DNA from: Ensifer adhaerens
GTDB taxonomy: Bacteria > Pseudomonadota > Alphaproteobacteria > Rhizobiales > Rhizobiaceae
Length of the DNA: 64,000 nucleotides
Direction: 5' to 3'
Assembly (NCBI RefSeq): GCF_000697965.2
Contig: NZ_CP015881.1
Location: forward strand, 1,289,501-1,353,500
Positions 1-9,577 of the stretch are shown here, piece after piece. The notes beneath the pieces were generated by a model. That model was not told the DNA's origin, searched no databases, and saw nothing but the letters and a program-made list of their open reading frames with translations. The stretch's first letter is position 1. The number at the start of each line of letters is the position of its first letter. Position numbers and translations under genes: made by a program.

Positions 1-18
1 CGCAGAAGCGTCACTCAT
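1..18 (-). CDS. pcaC: 4-carboxymuconolactone decarboxylase, first 6 codons only
   Basis: Only the first six codons (MSDASA) lie in the window. The ATG overlaps the end of pcaD by eight bases on the same strand, as expected for a translationally coupled second gene. In rhizobia the operon order is usually pcaDCHGB, so pcaC is the likely identity. That is inferred from gene order alone, because no domain can be seen. Confidence 0.4.
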
Positions 19-823
19 GGGTCCTGTCTCCATGCATTGCAATTTCGAAGAAGGCGCGCAGCACCGCGGTCAAGGCTTCCGGGTTTTCGACGCAGGGAAT
101 GTGACCGGCATCGCGGATGACTTCGTAGCGCGCACCGGGAATGAGGCGGGCGGTGGCAAGCACGACATCCGGCGGCGTCGAGCCGTCCTGATCGCCGACG
201 ACGCAAAGCGTCGGCACGGCGATGCGGGCTGCCGCCTCGGTATAGTCGGCGTCGCGGATGGCGGCGCAGGTGGCGACGTATCCGGTTACAGGCTGACGGA
301 CGAGCATGTTGCGATAGCCGGCATAGGCGATGTTTTCCGGGCGGCGAAACGCCGGCGTGAACCAGCGCTCGAGCACGCTATCGGCAATCGCCTCGATGCC
401 GTGTTCCTCTACCGCCGCGATGCGTGCGGCCCAGGTCTCGGCCGTGCCGATCTTGTGCGCCGTGTCGCAAAGGACGAGCGCCCGCACCAGAGCGGGCCGT
501 CGCTGGTAGAGCGACTGCGCAATCAGGCCGCCGACCGAGAGGCCGCAGATGATCGCCTGCTTGACCGAGAGCATGTCGAGCAGGCCGGCAAGGTCGTTCG
601 CATGGTCCTCGATCGCATAGGGTGTGGGCCCGATATCCGAGAGGCCATGGCCGCGTTTGTCGTAGAGGACGATGGCAAAATCGCCGGCAAGACGGACGAT
701 GACATCGCGCCAGATGCGAAAATCCGTGCCGAGCGAATTGGCGAAAACCAGCACCGGCCGGTCGCCGGTGGCGCCGATCACCTGATAGTGGATCGTAATG
801 TCGTTGATACGGGCAAACTGCAC
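11..823 (-). CDS. pcaD: 3-oxoadipate enol-lactonase
   Basis: Alpha/beta-hydrolase of 270 residues, the usual length for PcaD. It hydrolyses 3-oxoadipate enol-lactone to 3-oxoadipate (beta-ketoadipate) in the cytosolic protocatechuate branch. The nucleophile elbow GLSVG places the serine at residue 96. The acid is probably Asp211 or Asp213 in the VVGDQDG strand, and the histidine is His241 in DAGH. An oxyanion-type segment FANSLGTD lies near residue 27. The gene is divergent from a LysR gene that matches PcaQ, and its end overlaps the start of the next operon gene. Generic hydrolases share this fold; the divergent pcaQ makes the specific call strong. Confidence 0.9.
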   Translation of the reverse strand: MQFARINDITIHYQVIGATGDRPVLVFANSLGTDFRIWRDVIVRLAGDFAIVLYDKRGHGLSDIGPTPYAIEDHANDLAGLLDMLSVKQAIICGLSVGGLIAQSLYQRRPALVRALVLCDTAHKIGTAETWAARIAAVEEHGIEAIADSVLERWFTPAFRRPENIAYAGYRNMLVRQPVTGYVATCAAIRDADYTEAAARIAVPTLCVVGDQDGSTPPDVVLATARLIPGARYEVIRDAGHIPCVENPEALTAVLRAFFEIAMHGDRTHE

Positions 824-916
824 GGGCTCTCTCCTCCGCCACCAAATTGGATATTTAATCTGGTTAGGTAAAATGATATTTCATGGCATTTCATTAACTT
901 GAGGGTTATGAATTCC
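824..916. promoter_or_regulatory. pcaD/pcaQ divergent promoter region
   Basis: This 93-base spacer separates divergent pcaD and pcaQ. It is AT-rich compared with its flanks, with a core at about 848-885 holding TTTAATC and GGTTAGG next to TAAAATGATAT. Read on the pcaD strand it contains CTAACCAGATTAA, which resembles one half of the published rhizobial PcaQ site (ATAACC-N4-GGTTAA, recalled). A clean second half is not seen. A GAGGG 11 bases before ATG 917 is the probable pcaQ ribosome-binding site. Confidence 0.45.
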
Positions 917-1843
917 ATGATCGACGCCCGGGTCAAGTTTCGCCATCTACAGACATTTGTCGAGGTCTCCCGGCAGAAGAGCGTGATGAAGGCGGCCGAG
1001 CTGCTGCATGTCAGCCAGCCGGCCGTGACCAAGACGATCCGCGAACTCGAAGAGGTGCTTGGCGTCGCGGTCTTCGAGCGCGACGGGCGCGGCATCAAGA
1101 TAACACGCTATGGCGAGGTGTTCCTGCGCCACGCCGGTGCGGCGCTGACGGCGCTTCGGCAAGGGCTCGATTCGGTCTCGCAGGAACGGTCCGGCGACGG
1201 CGTTCCGGTCCGCATCGGAGCGCTGCCGACCGTCTCGACACGCATCATGCCGCACGCCATGACGCTGTTTCTCAAGGAGGAGACCGGCGCCCGCATCAAG
1301 ATCGTCACCGGCGAGAATGCAGTCCTCCTCGAACAGCTGCGCGTCGGCGATCTCGATCTGGTCGTCGGGCGGCTTGCGGCACCGGAAAAGATGACCGGCT
1401 TTTCCTTCGAGCATCTCTACTCGGAACAGGTGGTCTTTGCCGTCAGGGCTGGACATCCGCTGCTTGCCGGCGCCCATTCCACCTTTGCGCGGCTCGCCGA
1501 CTTCCCGGTCCTGATGCCGACACGCGCCTCGATCATCCGCCCCTTCGTCGAGCGCTTCCTGATCACAAATGGTATTGCCAGTCTGCCGAACCAGATCGAG
1601 ACAGTGTCCGACGCCTTCGGCCGGGCCTTCGTGCGGGCGAGCGATGCGATCTGGATCATCTCCGCCGGTGTCGTCGCCGCCGATGTCGACGATGGCACGA
1701 TCGCAATCCTGCCGATCGACACAAGCGAAACGAAAGGTCCTGTTGGCCTGACCATGCGCGCCGACGCGGTGCCGCCGCTCGCCCTTTCTCTGCTGATGCA
1801 GACTATCCGAGAGGCGGCGACAGCGGTCTCAGCCAAGCTCTAG
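917..1843 (+). CDS. pcaQ: LysR-family activator of the pca operon
   Basis: LysR-type regulator of about 308 residues. The N-terminal winged helix-turn-helix spans about residues 1-62 (KFRHLQTFVEVSRQKSVMKA, then AAELLHVSQPAVTKTIREL). The rest is the two-lobed effector-binding domain. In Agrobacterium and Sinorhizobium, PcaQ binds the shared intergenic region and activates pcaDCHGB in response to beta-carboxy-cis,cis-muconate. The divergent position next to pcaD supports the name. ATG 917 (MIDARVKF) was preferred to TTG 899 and ATG 908, because it has a GAGGG at sensible spacing and matches the family N-terminus. Confidence 0.88.
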   Translation: MIDARVKFRHLQTFVEVSRQKSVMKAAELLHVSQPAVTKTIRELEEVLGVAVFERDGRGIKITRYGEVFLRHAGAALTALRQGLDSVSQERSGDGVPVRIGALPTVSTRIMPHAMTLFLKEETGARIKIVTGENAVLLEQLRVGDLDLVVGRLAAPEKMTGFSFEHLYSEQVVFAVRAGHPLLAGAHSTFARLADFPVLMPTRASIIRPFVERFLITNGIASLPNQIETVSDAFGRAFVRASDAIWIISAGVVAADVDDGTIAILPIDTSETKGPVGLTMRADAVPPLALSLLMQTIREAATAVSAKL

Positions 1844-1875
1844 CAGCGCCTGGCCGATCGACATCGCCTCTGCGA

Positions 1876-3561
1876 TCATCTCGCTCCGGCAACCGCTCCG
1901 ACGTTGAGAATTCGGCTGCTGCTCAACAGGCCTGCGGCCTGCACCAGCGGATAACCGGCGGCTGCGATATCGGAATTGATCCGGTGGAGGTCGCGCACGA
2001 GGTCGATGAAGAGGGCATTGTCTCTCGCACCGGCCGCCGTCTCCACATGCTCGCCGCCGAGATGCCGGCGCACGATTTCATCTTCGAGTTCACGGAAGCG
2101 GTCCTTTTGGGCCGCGAGCCGCGATGCGGCCGCGACGTCGCGGGAGGAGAGGGCCGCAGGCAACAATCGCAACGAGGCCACGATCACCTCCGAGAGCGCC
2201 TCGATCGCCGCACGCTGGCTGACGGTGAACTGAATGTTCTGCTTGATTTTCGCCCTGATGCGATCGGCAAGGCTTAGCTTGATGACGTCGCCCGCATGTT
2301 CGAGATTGCTCGCAAACAACATGATCTCATGGGCTCTGCTCGTCTCTCCGGCCGGCAACCCGTCCTGTGTCAATTGTCCGAGATAGGCGTGCACCGACGC
2401 CATGTAATTGCCGAGCCGTGCATCCACGGGCAGCAGTTCCTTCAGATTTTCGAGCCTGCCGGCCTGTAACGACGTCAGCGCCATCCGGAACATGCGCTCC
2501 AGCAATTCGCTCATGCGGATCGTTTCGGTCGTTGCATTGCTGAGCGCGATTGCCGGCGTCTCCAGCGACATGCTGTCGAGATAGCGCGGAGACGTCAAGG
2601 GATCGCCAACGACCGGCGCTGGCGGGACAAGCCGTTCCACAAGGTTCACGACGAACGACGACAGCGGCAGGAACACGGCCGCAACGACCAGGTTGAAGGT
2701 GACGTGAAGACCGACCGCGACATGCAACGGATCGGTGGGTAGACGGCCGGCAATATCGACGATCTGCCGCGCGAAGGGCAGCAGCGACACGGCCAGAAGC
2801 CCGCGGCAGAAGAGATTGGCGACCGGCAGCTTGCGGGCAGATGGCGGCTGGTCGAGCGTGGCGCTGACCGCCGGAAGTCCGCCGCCGAAATTGATTCCGA
2901 GGATAAGCGGGACGGCGCCGGCGACTTCGAGGCTGCCGTTCATCAGGAGCGAGGCGACGAGCAGGATGACGGCAAGCGTCGAGTGGAACAGCCATGCAAG
3001 CATTGCACCGACGAGGAAGCCAAGCACGGGCTCCGTCGCGACCGCCTGCAGGACATCGTGGAAAAGCGTGGCTTCGCGCAGTGGCGCGGGCGCCGACACG
3101 ATCACCTTCAAGGCCATCAGCATCAGCCCGAGGCCCATCAGGATGCGGCCGGCGTTACGCGGTCGGAATTCGCCGGATACGCTGAATGCGATGTATCCGG
3201 TCAGGAGAAACAGCGGAGCGAGCACGCCGGCAAGCGACGAGCCTGAGGCAAAGAGGCCGGAGACGAGCGCGGAGCCGTTATCCGCCCCGAGCAGGACGGC
3301 GAGCCCGGTCTGGGCCGAAATCGCACCGGCGCCTGCAAGCCCGGCAACGATCAGCGCCATGGCCGTGGCGCTGCCGAGCACGGCGGTCGCAAGGACCCCG
3401 CCACCGAAGGCGGTAAGCCGGTTCGACAGGCGTTCTTCGACAAAGCGCTGCAGCCGGTCGCCCCAGCCGCGCATGACGCCAGTGCGCACCATGCGAACGC
3501 CCCACAGAAGCAGCGCCACGCCACCCAGAAGTTCCAGGATAACGAATGTTCCGGAGTTCAT
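1876..3561 (-). CDS. Na/Pi cotransporter family protein with PhoU-like C-terminus
   Basis: Membrane protein of 561 residues. Residues about 1-310 carry many hydrophobic helices and the inverted pair of PNaS (SLC34/NptA/YjbB) repeats. About 330-550 is a soluble helical region of PhoU type (NATTETIRMSELLERMFRMA and onward). Bacterial YjbB-type members are reported to export phosphate, while SLC34 and Vibrio NptA import it. The repeat signatures are degenerate: the usual QSS-type segments read LGSATAMAL and FHSTLAVIL, and the usual GANIGTT-type segments read GADNGSA and GINFGGG. Substrate and direction are therefore uncertain. It lies just downstream of, and on the same strand as, the phosphatase and ABC genes, 22 bases after the phosphatase stop. 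Confidence 0.8.
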   Translation of the reverse strand: MNSGTFVILELLGGVALLLWGVRMVRTGVMRGWGDRLQRFVEERLSNRLTAFGGGVLATAVLGSATAMALIVAGLAGAGAISAQTGLAVLLGADNGSALVSGLFASGSSLAGVLAPLFLLTGYIAFSVSGEFRPRNAGRILMGLGLMLMALKVIVSAPAPLREATLFHDVLQAVATEPVLGFLVGAMLAWLFHSTLAVILLVASLLMNGSLEVAGAVPLILGINFGGGLPAVSATLDQPPSARKLPVANLFCRGLLAVSLLPFARQIVDIAGRLPTDPLHVAVGLHVTFNLVVAAVFLPLSSFVVNLVERLVPPAPVVGDPLTSPRYLDSMSLETPAIALSNATTETIRMSELLERMFRMALTSLQAGRLENLKELLPVDARLGNYMASVHAYLGQLTQDGLPAGETSRAHEIMLFASNLEHAGDVIKLSLADRIRAKIKQNIQFTVSQRAAIEALSEVIVASLRLLPAALSSRDVAAASRLAAQKDRFRELEDEIVRRHLGGEHVETAAGARDNALFIDLVRDLHRINSDIAAAGYPLVQAAGLLSSSRILNVGAVAGAR

Positions 3562-3583
3562 CTCATGCCCCTCGCCGCAAGTA

Positions 3584-4185
3584 TCAGTCGGCGACGAAGT
3601 CGTCGGGTGCGACAGATCCGATGTTGTAGCCCTCCAGCTGCGCGGTCATGCTGCCGCGCCGCGGGAAATGCAGGATGGTCGCCGTCCCCGGCGTGACGGG
3701 GACGACGCGCGACGGGGGAAGATCGAGGAATTCGTGGCAGGCGGCGCGCACCACGCCGCCATGGGCAACCACGAGCAGGTCCCCTTCGGTGCGCGACATC
3801 CAGTCATGCACGCCTTCGGCCACGCGGCCGCGAAAGGCGCCCCAGGTTTCGCCGTTGGCCGGCGTGAACGTACCGGCGCGCCATGCGGCATATTCTTCCG
3901 GCCGCTCGGCGATCAGATCCGGCTTGCGCCGTCCCGTCCATTCGCCCATGTCCAATTCGCGGAAGCGCTCGTCGGTCGGCGCGTCCGGGTGACCGATGAG
4001 GGCGACCGTCTGCCGGGTGCGGCCGAGATCGGAGGCGATAATGCGAACCGGCTTCAACGCCTTGGCGTAGGGGCGGAACCGCCTCACCTGCGCGACCCCG
4101 CGCTCGGACAGGAGCGAGTTGTCCTGTCCCTGGAGGCGTTGTTCGGCGTTCCACTGGGTTTCGCCGTGGCGCATGAGGATGAGCC

Positions 4186-4189
<4 letters not shown>
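3584..4189 (-). CDS. histidine phosphatase family protein (phosphoglycerate-mutase-like)
   Basis: Small cytosolic branch-1 histidine phosphatase of 201 residues. The phosphohistidine motif MRHGETQWN holds the catalytic His8. An SDLGRTRQT segment supplies the second arginine region, and AHGGVV holds the second histidine. It should dephosphorylate a small phosphorylated metabolite; the substrate cannot be read from sequence. The ATG overlaps the stop of the upstream ABC ATPase (ATGA), so it is translated with the transporter. No signal peptide is seen, so it acts after import if it serves the transporter. The start beginning MRLILMRHGET fits the family; the frame stays open further upstream only because it overlaps the ATPase gene. 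Confidence 0.85.
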
Positions 4190-5282
<1,093 letters not shown>

Positions 5283-5286
<4 letters not shown>

Positions 5287-7028
5287 GGTGCTTTCCATTT
5301 CTGGACACGGTTCTGCAGGCTGTGGGCCACGAAGGAGGCAGCCAGGCAGACGACGAGGATGACGAGGGTGATGGCATTGGCGAACTGCAGGAAGCCTTCC
5401 GCAGCATAGCGATAGGCGACCATGCTCAAGACCGGCGAGGTGGCGGTGAACAGCAGCACGACCAGCGAGAGATCCCGCACCATCTTGACGAAGACGAGGA
5501 TCGCGCCGGCAAAGAGGCCCCGGATCGCGAGGGGAAAGATGATCGCGAACAGGCGACGGATCAGTCCCGCACCCGTCAGCCGGGCGCTTTCCTCGATGTC
5601 GGCGGAGATCTGGCCGAGCACCGACCGCCCCGACTGCACGGCAAAGGGCAGATTGTGCGCCGATGCCGCGATGACCAGCAGGGCGAAGGTGCCGTAGAGC
5701 GAAGGCAGCGGCCCGATCGGCGCGCCGAAGAGCGCGATATAGGCCGCGGCAAAGGCGATGCTCGGCACCAGAAGCGGCAGGAAGGCGAGCTGGCTCAGCA
5801 GCGTCGCGAGCAGGCTGCCGCGGCGCTGGACGATGGTATAGGCCAGCCCAAGACCGAGCAGCATCGTGGTGAAGGCGACGACCAACCCGAGACGGATCGT
5901 GTTCCAGATCGCGTCGATCAGCACCGGATTGCGGAAGATACCCGCCTGCCCCTGCGCCATCTCGCCGCCACCTTCGCCGATCCAGAAGTGCAGCGTCCAG
6001 TTGGAAAACAGCGCGCCGCTCTGCGGTGCCAGGCTCGACGCGGCCAGCACGAGGACCGGCAGCACCGTGGTCAGAAACCCGATGATGACGGCGATGGCAA
6101 AGAGTGGCCAGCGCCAGGCGCCAAGCGGGAAGCGTTTGGTCCGCCCGCCTTTGCCGGTCACCGTGATGAAGGCCTTGCGACCGGAGACGATACGATCGGA
6201 GAGCCACAGGAACAGTGCCGACACTGCAATGAGCAGCAGCGCAAGCACGAAGCCGCGTTCGTTCTGCCCGGTCTCGATCATGCCGAAGAGACGGGTAGAA
6301 AGCGTCTGCATCCGCACCGGCAGGCCGAGCAAAGCGGGTGCCGCGAAATTGGCGACGGCACCGGCGAAGGTCAGCGATGCCGCGGCAATCAGCGCCGGCG
6401 TGACCACCGGCAGGATGATGCCGAAGAAGATGCGCGGGCGCTTGGCGCCGGCCATCTGGCCTGCCTCGACGAGATCGGCGCCGACCGAACTCAAGGCCGC
6501 GGCGATGATCGTATAGGCGAGCGAATAATAGTGCGCGATCAGCACGATCGCCGTCGGGATGAGCCCCCAGGCGAGCCAGTCGGGAATGGCAAGGCCGCTG
6601 GTTTCGAAGAAGCCGGCCGAACCGCCGAGACGCGAATTGCGAAACAGCGTGCCCCAGGCAAGGGCTGCGGCAAAGCTCGGGATCATGTAGGGCAGCGACG
6701 CCATCAGGCCGAGGAAGCGGCGGCCCGGCACGTCCGTCAGCACCACAAGCCAGGCAAGGAAGCCGCCGATGAGCAGGCAGCCGGCGCCGACGCTGAAACC
6801 GAGGATCATGGTATTGAGGAGCGGCCGCCACCAGAGGTTGGCCGAGAGCGGGCTGGCGAGCACGGCCTTCCAGGCCGCCATGCCCTCAGGCGTCAGCGTC
6901 GTGAAGAGGATGCGCAAGAGCGGAGCGACGACCAGGATCGCGACGATGGCGACGAGAATTGCCGGCAAGAGGAAGCCCGATCGGAGCAGCCGGCTGCCCG
7001 ATGGTGCGGATATCGATAGGGATGTCAT
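5283..7028 (-). CDS. ABC transporter permease, fused two-domain (FbpB/AfuB type)
   Basis: Inner-membrane protein of 581 residues with two homologous permease halves of about six helices each. Each half has an EAA-type cytoplasmic loop that contacts the ATPase: EAGQMAGAKRPRIFFGIILP in the first and ESARLTGAGLIRRLFAIIFP in the second. The fused layout is typical of FbpB/AfuB/SfuB and some phosphonate or thiamine permeases. The stop overlaps the ATPase start by four bases, and the binding-protein gene lies 61 bases upstream on the same strand. The import specificity is set by that binding protein. Confidence 0.88.
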
Positions 7029-7089
7029 GTCAGAGCCTCGGCGTCTGTCGGCACGCGTTTTGGAAAAGCGTGCCGACAGACGGTTTCCG

Positions 7090-8211
7090 TTACTGGAGCG
7101 TGATGATCAGGTCGGCAATGCGCCCGCGCGCGGCGGCCGTCTTTGCCGGGTCGATCGTCCAGGCCTTTAAGTCATCGAGCTTCACCGAGTCCGGATGGTG
7201 GGCGATGGTCTTGCGGGTCGCGTAGTCGCCGGGGACGTTGAAGGGCTCGAAGCCCGCCCCGCCGGTCGGCGTATCGTCGCCGAACATGAAGTCGATCAGC
7301 AACCGAGCGGCCGCCGGATGCGGCGCCTTGTCTGCGACCGTCAGTACCGCCGGAAACAGGATGCCGTTGGCCGGCTCGACATTGTTGGCGATCTGCAGCG
7401 CCCAGCCCTCCTTCTCGTTGTCACGACGGTCGGAATAGGTGCCGAAACCGACCGGCGGATTCTTGGCGTTGACGTCTCCCACCGACTTGTTGAGCACGTC
7501 GCTGTTGGGAACCAGGATCAGGTCGTTGGCGAAGAGGTCCTTGATGAACTGCTCACCGGCGCCCTGAAGATCACTTTCGACTTCGATATCCTTGCCGAAA
7601 TGCGCCTTGTAGGCGGCGGCCATTTCGTCTGGATGCAGCGCGATCTCGGTCAGGAGATCGAGCAATTCGCCACGCTGGCTCGGGTCGACCATCAGCACCC
7701 TTCCCTGCCATTCCGGTTGGGTGAGCTGCCAGAGATTGCTGACGGGCGAACCATCAGGAAAAGCCTTCTCGTTGTACATCAGCACCTTGGTGGAGAGGCG
7801 CTGGGTCAGGAGCGGCGCCTTGTAGCGGTCCTCCAGTTCGTTCGCGACCCGCGGCGGCACGTAGTTCACGATCCGCTTCCCCTCCAGAAGCTTGGTGAAC
7901 ACGACAGGCGTATCGGCGATATAGAGCACGTCGACAGCATGCACACCGGCCTGTTGCTCCGCTTCGACACGCGCGATCTGCTTGGTCGAACTCATGTCGA
8001 GACCGATGAGGTCGATGCCCGGATAGGTCTCTTCGAAGGCCTTTTCGATCTTGGCGATGCGGCTCGAAAGCGAGAAGACTGTAACGCTTCCCTCCTTCTG
8101 TGCGAGCGGCAGCAGTTGCTGCGGCGTCAGCCCGTCGAGATCGGACGCCATCGTCAAGGATGGCAGTGCAAAGCATGCGGCAAGTGCGGCACTGGTCAGC
8201 TTTTTCAGCAT
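7090..8211 (-). CDS. ABC transporter periplasmic binding protein (AfuA/FbpA superfamily)
   Basis: Type II solute-binding protein of 373 residues with a signal peptide of about 22 residues ending LTMAS. The mature part starts with the QKEGSVTVFSLSSRIAKIEKA pattern of the FbpA/AfuA/PhnS group and ends in an all-helical tail (AARGRIADLIITLQ). It captures the ligand in the periplasm for the fused permease. AfuA of Actinobacillus was first called an iron protein but is reported to bind hexose phosphates. No clustered tyrosine pair typical of ferric-binding proteins is obvious here. With the RpiR regulator upstream and a phosphatase in the operon, an organophosphate ligand is plausible but unproven. 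Confidence 0.82.
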   Translation of the reverse strand: MLKKLTSAALAACFALPSLTMASDLDGLTPQQLLPLAQKEGSVTVFSLSSRIAKIEKAFEETYPGIDLIGLDMSSTKQIARVEAEQQAGVHAVDVLYIADTPVVFTKLLEGKRIVNYVPPRVANELEDRYKAPLLTQRLSTKVLMYNEKAFPDGSPVSNLWQLTQPEWQGRVLMVDPSQRGELLDLLTEIALHPDEMAAAYKAHFGKDIEVESDLQGAGEQFIKDLFANDLILVPNSDVLNKSVGDVNAKNPPVGFGTYSDRRDNEKEGWALQIANNVEPANGILFPAVLTVADKAPHPAAARLLIDFMFGDDTPTGGAGFEPFNVPGDYATRKTIAHHPDSVKLDDLKAWTIDPAKTAAARGRIADLIITLQ

Positions 8212-8239
8212 TTCGTTCTCCTCCCTTTATAGTTCCCCG

Positions 8240-8345
8240 CTAGAGCATTCTGCCCTCAAGTGGGATCACTTGCGGGCGGAAAGATGCTCTAGAATCAAAG
8301 TATTAGAACGTCCTTTGTGCGTTCTTGTGAACGCAGGCGCTCTAG
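8240..8345. repeat. RIME-like palindromic intergenic repeat, about 106 bp
   Basis: Two palindromes lie side by side. The first has perfect outer arms CTAGAGCAT and ATGCTCTAG (8240-8248, 8284-8292) and further pairing inside (GCCC/GGGC, CAAGTG/CACTTG). The second has AGAACG and CGTTCT (8305-8310, 8320-8325). Both ends of the element read CTAG. Length and double-palindrome structure resemble the rhizobial RIME1 family. The last CTAG overlaps the end of the rpiR gene and contributes its TAG stop codon. It sits between the regulator and the binding-protein gene, and could form a strong RNA hairpin there. Confidence 0.7.
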
Positions 8346-9178
8346 TCGAAGTCGTTGAACAACTCCGACAGCTTCTCCAGCCTGCCGATCACCTGCCCCT
8401 GGTGGCGGCCGGCGATCGTCAGCACGATGGCGTTGACGATCGCAAACGGGATCGTCGGTGTCTGAAATTCGCTGCCCGAGCGTCCCCTCGGCGCTGCAAG
8501 CATCAGATCGGCAGCGGGCTCCATCAGCGGCCCGACCAGATCGGAAACGAGGATCGAGGGCGCACCGACCCGTGCCGCATGCCGCATCAGCGGGGCGTAG
8601 CTTTGCGGCTGTTTGCGAAAGGCAAGCGCCACGATGAGGTCGCCTGCCTCCATGCTGACCAGGCGCTCGGCGATGTCCCGGCCGCGCCCCGTCAGCTGGA
8701 TCGTGGTCATGCCGAAGCGATCGAGGCGACGCTGCAGGAAGCCGGCCACGGATTGCGCATGCCCCTGCCCGAAGATGAAGACGCGACGTGCGGAAAAAAT
8801 CATGTCCGCGGCCCTGTCGATATCCGTCTGCTCGACGGACCGGGCGAGCGTTTCGAGCGCGCTGATCTCGGCCGCAATCAGATCGGTCAGGTAGTCGCCA
8901 TGCTCGACCTTCGAGACCGAGCGGCGCATGCGGTTGGCCGCGTCCTGATCGTCCAGCACCTCGCGCTGCAGCTGCGCGCGAAGGTCCGGAAAGCCCTTGT
9001 AGCCAAGCTTCTGCGCCAGCCGGGTGGCGGTGGCCTCATGAACGGAGGCGCGCTGGGAAAGCTGCGGGCCCGACAGGAACGCGGCCTCCGCCCGGTTTTC
9101 CAGCATGGTGGTGATCAGCTTCTGATCCGCATCGGTAAGCCGCCTGGAATGCGTCTTAATGCGATCGAGTATCGTCAT
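8342..9178 (-). CDS. RpiR-family transcriptional regulator (HTH_6 plus SIS domain)
   Basis: Regulator of 278 residues. The helix-turn-helix domain covers about 1-77 (LSQRASVHEATATRLAQKLG). The SIS domain covers about 125-250 (RRVFIFGQGHAQSVAGFLQR, GDLIVALAFRKQPQSY). SIS domains of this family bind phosphorylated sugars. The gene is upstream of, and on the same strand as, the ABC operon, separated from it by the RIME-like repeat, so it likely senses the transported or processed compound. The stop codon TAG comes from the repeat, so the C-terminus may have been reshaped by its arrival. Confidence 0.85.
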   Translation of the reverse strand: MTILDRIKTHSRRLTDADQKLITTMLENRAEAAFLSGPQLSQRASVHEATATRLAQKLGYKGFPDLRAQLQREVLDDQDAANRMRRSVSKVEHGDYLTDLIAAEISALETLARSVEQTDIDRAADMIFSARRVFIFGQGHAQSVAGFLQRRLDRFGMTTIQLTGRGRDIAERLVSMEAGDLIVALAFRKQPQSYAPLMRHAARVGAPSILVSDLVGPLMEPAADLMLAAPRGRSGSEFQTPTIPFAIVNAIVLTIAGRHQGQVIGRLEKLSELFNDFD

Positions 9179-9577
9179 GACGTCCCCGCAAGTTCATTTG
9201 CAGGATCCATCGTTCCTGCAATTTTCCGTGCCGTCAATAATGGCAATGCAAGAATCTTTGCAAGGGTCTGCAATGGGTGATGCCTTCCTGTCTGCAGATG
9301 GGGTCCCGGCCCTGCAGGTTGCCGGCTAGACGCCCCAACAAGCCTACCTGCGCGCGCTCCCGGCAGGACAACCTGCAACCTGTGCGTTTGCCCGACAGAT
9401 TCTTTGCAAAGCACCGCAAACCGATGCCGCCGGCCGTGATTGCGCCGGACAAGCTAAATCCCTCGAACGATTGTTCCTCCGATTTCGGCGCTCTCTCCAC
9501 GCAACCCACACACGGCCTCAACGAATCCTGTGCCTGCCGGTTGCGCCGCTACTTGCAGAGAAACTCCGAGAACCACC
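9179..9577. promoter_or_regulatory. divergent intergenic region with clustered TTGCA/TGCAA half-sites
   Basis: This stretch of about 400 bases lies between rpiR and the sensor-kinase pseudogene. It carries repeated TGCAA or TTGCA pentamers at 9198-9202, 9217-9221, 9247-9251, 9258-9262 and 9269-9273, and a TTTGCAAA near 9403. The pair at 9247-9262 forms TGCAA-N6-TTGCA. The cluster nearest rpiR is a reasonable candidate operator for RpiR itself. The half nearer the kinase gene shows nothing else that can be supported. Confidence 0.35.

Noticed and set aside
5287..6831. N-terminal extension of the ABC ATPase to an 881-residue protein
   Set aside because: The extension lies inside the permease gene in another frame. 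The ATPase proper begins at MNALATG with an ATGA overlap.
9277..9577. Upstream start for the sensor kinase in the frame of its kinase half
   Set aside because: This reading gives a Pro/Arg/Ser-rich peptide with no membrane helices. The membrane half is in the neighbouring frame from 9578, which shows a frameshift instead.
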